Shown piece after piece: positions 14,469 through 18,420 of a stretch of DNA of 18,420 bases (its first letter is position 1; every line of letters begins with the position of its first letter). The stretch covers positions 1-18,420 of the forward strand of contig CAZCJL010000126.1 of assembly GCA_964498785.1 (NCBI GenBank). Direction: 5' to 3'. The DNA comes from Mariaggregatimicrobium sp964498785. Lineage in GTDB: Bacteria; Zhuqueibacterota; Zhuqueibacteria; Thermofontimicrobiales; Thiofontviventaceae. The notes below the pieces were generated by a model. It was not told where the DNA came from. It did not search any database and saw nothing but the letters and a program-made list of their open reading frames with translations. Position numbers and translations under genes: made by a program.

Positions 14469-17400
14469 ATGATTCAGAAAGAATTCATTTTAGTACTATT
14501 ACTAGTAACTGTTTTGATATCATTTCCAATTATGACTTCCGGGGAAAACCGGGCGCCAGCATCAAATAATATCGCAGAAACAACAGCCTACTCTGATACC
14601 ATTTATTCTTCTGAATATCATATTGTAAAATCAGATGAAAATGAACTGGTAGTGGAGTTTTCTTTTCCTGAATTTTCCTTTGAATCCAGAGAAATCCAAT
14701 CGGCTGGATACAAAGTTGTTTCCATACCAGGTTTTTCGCAAACAGCAGAAGCCGGAAAACCGCAGCTTCCACAAAAAGTGTATCTGTTCGGAATTCCGCC
14801 TTCAAAAAACGTTGAAATGGAAATTGTTGAGGATGCGGTTATCAAAAAAACAGACTACAATATTTATCCGGTTCCGAAAGTTATTCAAAACAGGTCACAA
14901 CAATATCATGGTGATATTTTTGTTCAGCAGGAGCTTACGTCAGAGTTTTTTATTGATAACAGTGTTAACACGTTTTATCCGAAACAAGCTGTCATAACAC
15001 TTTTTGAAGGGAGATTTCGACATCAACGAGTGGGTGCGCTTTCTGTTTCCCCGATACAGTACAATCCGGAAACACATCAAATTCGGCATCATAAAAAAAT
15101 CGTTGTAAAGCTTCAATTTTGCCACAACAGATCAGCATCCGATGATGTTGTACAGCATCTCGCGTTTGCATCTCCGTTTGAAAATATTTTAAAAAGTAAT
15201 CTGATAAATTATGACGCGGCGAAATTTTGGAAAACAAAACCTGTTCAACCCAAAACGCCTCGCAAATCTAACGATTATCAACAACATGGACGACTTTATA
15301 AAATTTTTGTTGATCGGGATGGCATCTATTATATTGATAAAACAACACTGGATCAGGCGGGAATCAATTTAAGCGGGATTGACCCCATGAACATAAAAAT
15401 TTTTCTCAATGGCATCGAAATACCAATTTATGTTCATGGTGAGCACGATGGTATTTTTGATGAATTGGATTATATAGAATTTTTCGGAAAAAAGTGCCGT
15501 AATGATTACACTCATACCAATGTATATTGGTTAACCTGGGATGAAACAACACCAGGAAAACGCATGAACGAAATTGATGGAAGTCTGGCGGACAATGTGC
15601 CGGTTTTAAATTATGCCCAACACACAATTCATTTTGAGAAAGACGTTTATTATTTTACTGGAATCCCTAATGGTGAGGGAGCGGATCACTGGTTCTGGGA
15701 CTTTTATACAGCGCCGACTCTTGCTGACCTTTCGTTTGACCTTAATCATGTGGCAGATACAACAGCAGACAATTGTTTACTGCAAATCGAATTTCATGGA
15801 TTATCAGATACAGAAATCTCGCCAGACCATCACATCATTGTGACACTGAATGGATTCCAACTCCTTGATGAACAATGGGATGGAGCAACCCGATTTTCAA
15901 ACAACGCCGCTTTTTCGCAATCGCTTTTGCAAAACGGAACAAATAACATCCGGTTAAATTTGCCAGATGATACCGGAGCACATACAGATATCATTTATCT
16001 GAACTATTTTGATATTACTTATTGGAGAAATTTCGTTGCGGAAAATGACAGCATTATCGTTTATTGTGAGCAGGACGGCCGGCATCAACTAAATTTAAAT
16101 GGTTTCACCAGCGATGACATTTGCATTTTCGATATCTCTAATTATTCGGATATTAAAAAAATAAACAATATAACAGTCATCCCGGAACTTGATTTATATC
16201 GAGCATCGTTTCAGGTTGACCTTGCGCCTACAGGCAAATTTTTCGCGACATCGTTCTCCCGACGCATTGTACCCAAAATTATCGCAGAAACACCATCAAA
16301 ATTATCAGACACGGATCAGCAGGCCGATTACATTATTATCACTCACGAAGATTTTTATTCAACAATGGTGCGTTTTCAAGTGTACCGGGAAAATAACGGG
16401 TTGAAAACCAAACTTGTTAAAATTACTGACATTTACGACGAATTCAATCATAGCATTAAAAATCCGAGAGCGATTAAGGATTTTTTACACCATGCATTTT
16501 GTTACTGGCAGCAGCCAGCGCCTACGTATGTTTTATTAGTTGGCGACGCTAGTTATGATTACAAAGATTACCTTAAAACCGGAAATCAGGATTATGTCCC
16601 AACCCATCTCTTTGAAAGCTATCATTATAATACAGAAACAGCAACAGACAACTGGTTTGCCTGTGTGGCCGGCGATGACAGAATTCCGGACATCTTTATC
16701 GGCAGACTCGCAGTTCAATCGACCCGTGAATTAGAAACAATTATTTCGACAATAATTGCGTATGAAACAAATTTAGTTGAGGATAATTGGAATAAAAACG
16801 CATTGTTTATTGCAGATAAAGATGACGTGCAGCTATTTAAAACATATTCAGACTCTCTTATTGCTCGCGCCATCCCCTCTGATTATAATACGACGGCAAT
16901 TTATTTAGATGATTATACAGATATAAATCTTGCCAAAACAGAATTAATCGCTACATTGAATAACGGATGTTTGATCACCAATTATTTTGGTCATGGAAGC
17001 ATTGCTTATTTAGCTGGTGCGAAGATACTCAAAACATCAGATGTCGGGAAATTAACAAACGATAACCGACGACCATTTTTCATTTCACTAAGTTGTCTGA
17101 ATGGATTTTTTCATCATGCGCAATTGCCCACATGTTTGGCCGAAGCCCTGGTAAAGGGACAATCAGGCGGGGCGATTGGCTCTTTTGCACCAAGCGGATT
17201 TGCCAACTCAAGCGCATTGACTTTTATGGCAAATGAATTGTATGACGGACTATTTAACAAAGGTGATGTAACGTTAGGCTCGCTTGCCCTTCGAGCAAAA
17301 TTTGGCTTCCTGAAAAGCGGTAGCCATTATCTGGATCATATTGACATGTACAATCTTTTTGGCGATCCTGCCCTGCGATTGAAAAGCGACACTCTTGAAC

Positions 17401-18362
17401 AGAATACTTACGCCAGTTATTATGGCGGATTATCCGTAAGAACTAAACCTGCGCCTGTAGGTGCTCAATTAAATGCACAGATAAAAGGGGTGGAACGACC
17501 ATTCAATTTTCACGTAAGGACTACCGGACAATATGGTCCTGTCAGAATCCCCTGTGACGATCCTGCAACTCCTCAAAAAGAAGGCGGAGTTTATGGCGAC
17601 TCCATTCGATTTCAGCTTGTCACGACAATGGGAGATACGCTTCCGGTTCGACCAATCGTTCAGTGGATTCCGGGACAGCACAAAATTGAACTTGTCGCAA
17701 TCGAAGATTTTCGTACATCACTGGAAAACGATGTCTTTCAGGTACGAGTAGACCATCGCATGTTGGGAGTCGATTTCTTTGATGGCGATCCGCTATTCAA
17801 CCATTCTCAAATCGAAATCGGTTCCAGTAACAATAACTTTAAATTGAATGAAATCAATACACGGTTGTTTTTGAATAACAAACAGGTAAATGCAAGCACT
17901 TTTTCTTGTATCCCGCCAGACTCCTTATCGTTAATGAATAGAATGATTGCTTTGCAATTGAAACAATTTTCCGACGGTCTCTATCACTTTCGTCTGGAAA
18001 TTCAAAAACCAAATACAACATCGTTTGAAGCTGTTTGTGATTTTAAGTTCCAGCTATTTTCCTCGGTTTCCCTAAAACGCGTGCTCAATTACCCAAATCC
18101 TATGACTCACGAAACCACATTTACATATTTTCTGGTCAACGATGATCGGGCAGATGTAGAAATTAAAATTTATACGGTTGCCGGAAGATTGACAAAAGTA
18201 ATTAATTTTGCACCGGGAGAAATTGGATATAACCAGATCACATGGAATGGACGGGATGAGGACAACGATATAATCGCTAACGGAATCTACTTTTACAAAA
18301 TTGTTGCCAGAAGCGGAAATACTTTCACGGAAAAAATTGAAAAACTGATTGTTATGAGGTAA
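14469..18362 (+). CDS. porU: PorU-like type IX secretion sortase (peptidase C25, gingipain family)
   Basis: 1297 residues. Signal peptide about 1-25; a beta-rich N-terminal region to about 610; a peptidase C25 domain from about 618 to 960 with 'PTYVLLVGDASYDY' near 685, catalytic His842 in 'NYFGHGS' and Cys876 in 'SLSCLNGFF'; and a C-terminal domain from about 1200 beginning 'NYPNPMTHETTFTY' and ending 'NGIYFYKIVARSG...EKLIVMR'. In Bacteroidota, PorU is the surface cysteine protease that removes C-terminal signals from type IX cargo and transfers them to lipopolysaccharide. It keeps its own C-terminal domain, and its length and this ending match that protein. GGAGAGGG (14449-14456) precedes ATG14469 by 12 nt. 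The alternative is a secreted gingipain-like cargo protease with a similar C-terminal sorting domain. No porV follows within the 58 bp left. Confidence 0.85.
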   Translation: MIQKEFILVLLLVTVLISFPIMTSGENRAPASNNIAETTAYSDTIYSSEYHIVKSDENELVVEFSFPEFSFESREIQSAGYKVVSIPGFSQTAEAGKPQLPQKVYLFGIPPSKNVEMEIVEDAVIKKTDYNIYPVPKVIQNRSQQYHGDIFVQQELTSEFFIDNSVNTFYPKQAVITLFEGRFRHQRVGALSVSPIQYNPETHQIRHHKKIVVKLQFCHNRSASDDVVQHLAFASPFENILKSNLINYDAAKFWKTKPVQPKTPRKSNDYQQHGRLYKIFVDRDGIYYIDKTTLDQAGINLSGIDPMNIKIFLNGIEIPIYVHGEHDGIFDELDYIEFFGKKCRNDYTHTNVYWLTWDETTPGKRMNEIDGSLADNVPVLNYAQHTIHFEKDVYYFTGIPNGEGADHWFWDFYTAPTLADLSFDLNHVADTTADNCLLQIEFHGLSDTEISPDHHIIVTLNGFQLLDEQWDGATRFSNNAAFSQSLLQNGTNNIRLNLPDDTGAHTDIIYLNYFDITYWRNFVAENDSIIVYCEQDGRHQLNLNGFTSDDICIFDISNYSDIKKINNITVIPELDLYRASFQVDLAPTGKFFATSFSRRIVPKIIAETPSKLSDTDQQADYIIITHEDFYSTMVRFQVYRENNGLKTKLVKITDIYDEFNHSIKNPRAIKDFLHHAFCYWQQPAPTYVLLVGDASYDYKDYLKTGNQDYVPTHLFESYHYNTETATDNWFACVAGDDRIPDIFIGRLAVQSTRELETIISTIIAYETNLVEDNWNKNALFIADKDDVQLFKTYSDSLIARAIPSDYNTTAIYLDDYTDINLAKTELIATLNNGCLITNYFGHGSIAYLAGAKILKTSDVGKLTNDNRRPFFISLSCLNGFFHHAQLPTCLAEALVKGQSGGAIGSFAPSGFANSSALTFMANELYDGLFNKGDVTLGSLALRAKFGFLKSGSHYLDHIDMYNLFGDPALRLKSDTLEQNTYASYYGGLSVRTKPAPVGAQLNAQIKGVERPFNFHVRTTGQYGPVRIPCDDPATPQKEGGVYGDSIRFQLVTTMGDTLPVRPIVQWIPGQHKIELVAIEDFRTSLENDVFQVRVDHRMLGVDFFDGDPLFNHSQIEIGSSNNNFKLNEINTRLFLNNKQVNASTFSCIPPDSLSLMNRMIALQLKQFSDGLYHFRLEIQKPNTTSFEAVCDFKFQLFSSVSLKRVLNYPNPMTHETTFTYFLVNDDRADVEIKIYTVAGRLTKVINFAPGEIGYNQITWNGRDEDNDIIANGIYFYKIVARSGNTFTEKIEKLIVMR

Positions 18363-18420
18363 TATATTATGTATCCATTCAATAATTGATGGTGTGCATC
18401 AAAGCTTTCGGATTCTCTTT

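Noticed and set aside
18389..18420. Possible start of a downstream gene (ATG18389, MVCIKAFGFS), considered as porV.
   Set aside because: No ribosome site and only ten codons before the window ends.

Overview
The window reads as a chromosomal segment of a moderately AT-rich, diderm bacterium. It encodes an outer-membrane porin, a TonB-dependent receptor, a lipoprotein and a PorU-like type IX secretion sortase of the gingipain (C25) family ending in an 'NYPNP ... NGIYFYKI' domain. That combination points to the FCB supergroup (Bacteroidota, Calditrichota, Ignavibacteriota, KSB1-like lineages). The exact phylum cannot be fixed from sequence alone. All convincing genes lie on the + strand.

Layout. 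(1) 61-3272: a two-component system, a membrane histidine kinase with a CXXCH haem-attachment motif in its extracytoplasmic sensor, followed 11 bp later by an NtrC-type sigma-54 activator. (2) 3273-3541: a regulatory gap with a tandem TGTCCC repeat and a palindrome overlapping a sigma-54-like element, then a small degenerate receiver-domain protein (3542-3910). (3) 4087-9033: a formate dehydrogenase locus, namely fdhE (four CXXC pairs), a Tat-exported selenocysteine-containing catalytic subunit read through an in-frame UGA (5140-8160, Sec188, SECIS hairpin just downstream), the four-cluster iron-sulfur beta subunit, and a previously easy-to-miss 34-residue single-helix membrane protein overlapping the end of fdhB. 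(4) 9545-10642: a DcaP-like outer-membrane porin with a strong terminator hairpin. (5) 10706-10801: a structure matching the molybdenum/tungsten-cofactor (Moco/Tuco) riboswitch, followed by a 37-codon leader ORF, an unrecognised lipoprotein and a TonB-dependent receptor. (6) 13730-14468: a 739-bp gap full of inverted repeats, including a two-hairpin repetitive element. (7) 14469-18362: the PorU-like protein.

How it may work together. The haem-motif kinase and sigma-54 activator plausibly adjust a periplasmic formate-oxidising Sec/Mo(W)-bisPGD enzyme to redox or oxygen conditions; that link is inferred from adjacency. Next to this enzyme, a cofactor-sensing RNA appears to control a lipoprotein/TonB-receptor pair. 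The simplest reading is a high-affinity outer-membrane uptake route for molybdate or tungstate (or a chelated form, or a pterin precursor) that is repressed when the cell has enough cofactor. This is the most novel system in the window. No multi-haem or cytochrome-b formate dehydrogenase subunit, no fdhD and no selenocysteine machinery (selABCD) are present here, so those must lie elsewhere if the enzyme is functional.
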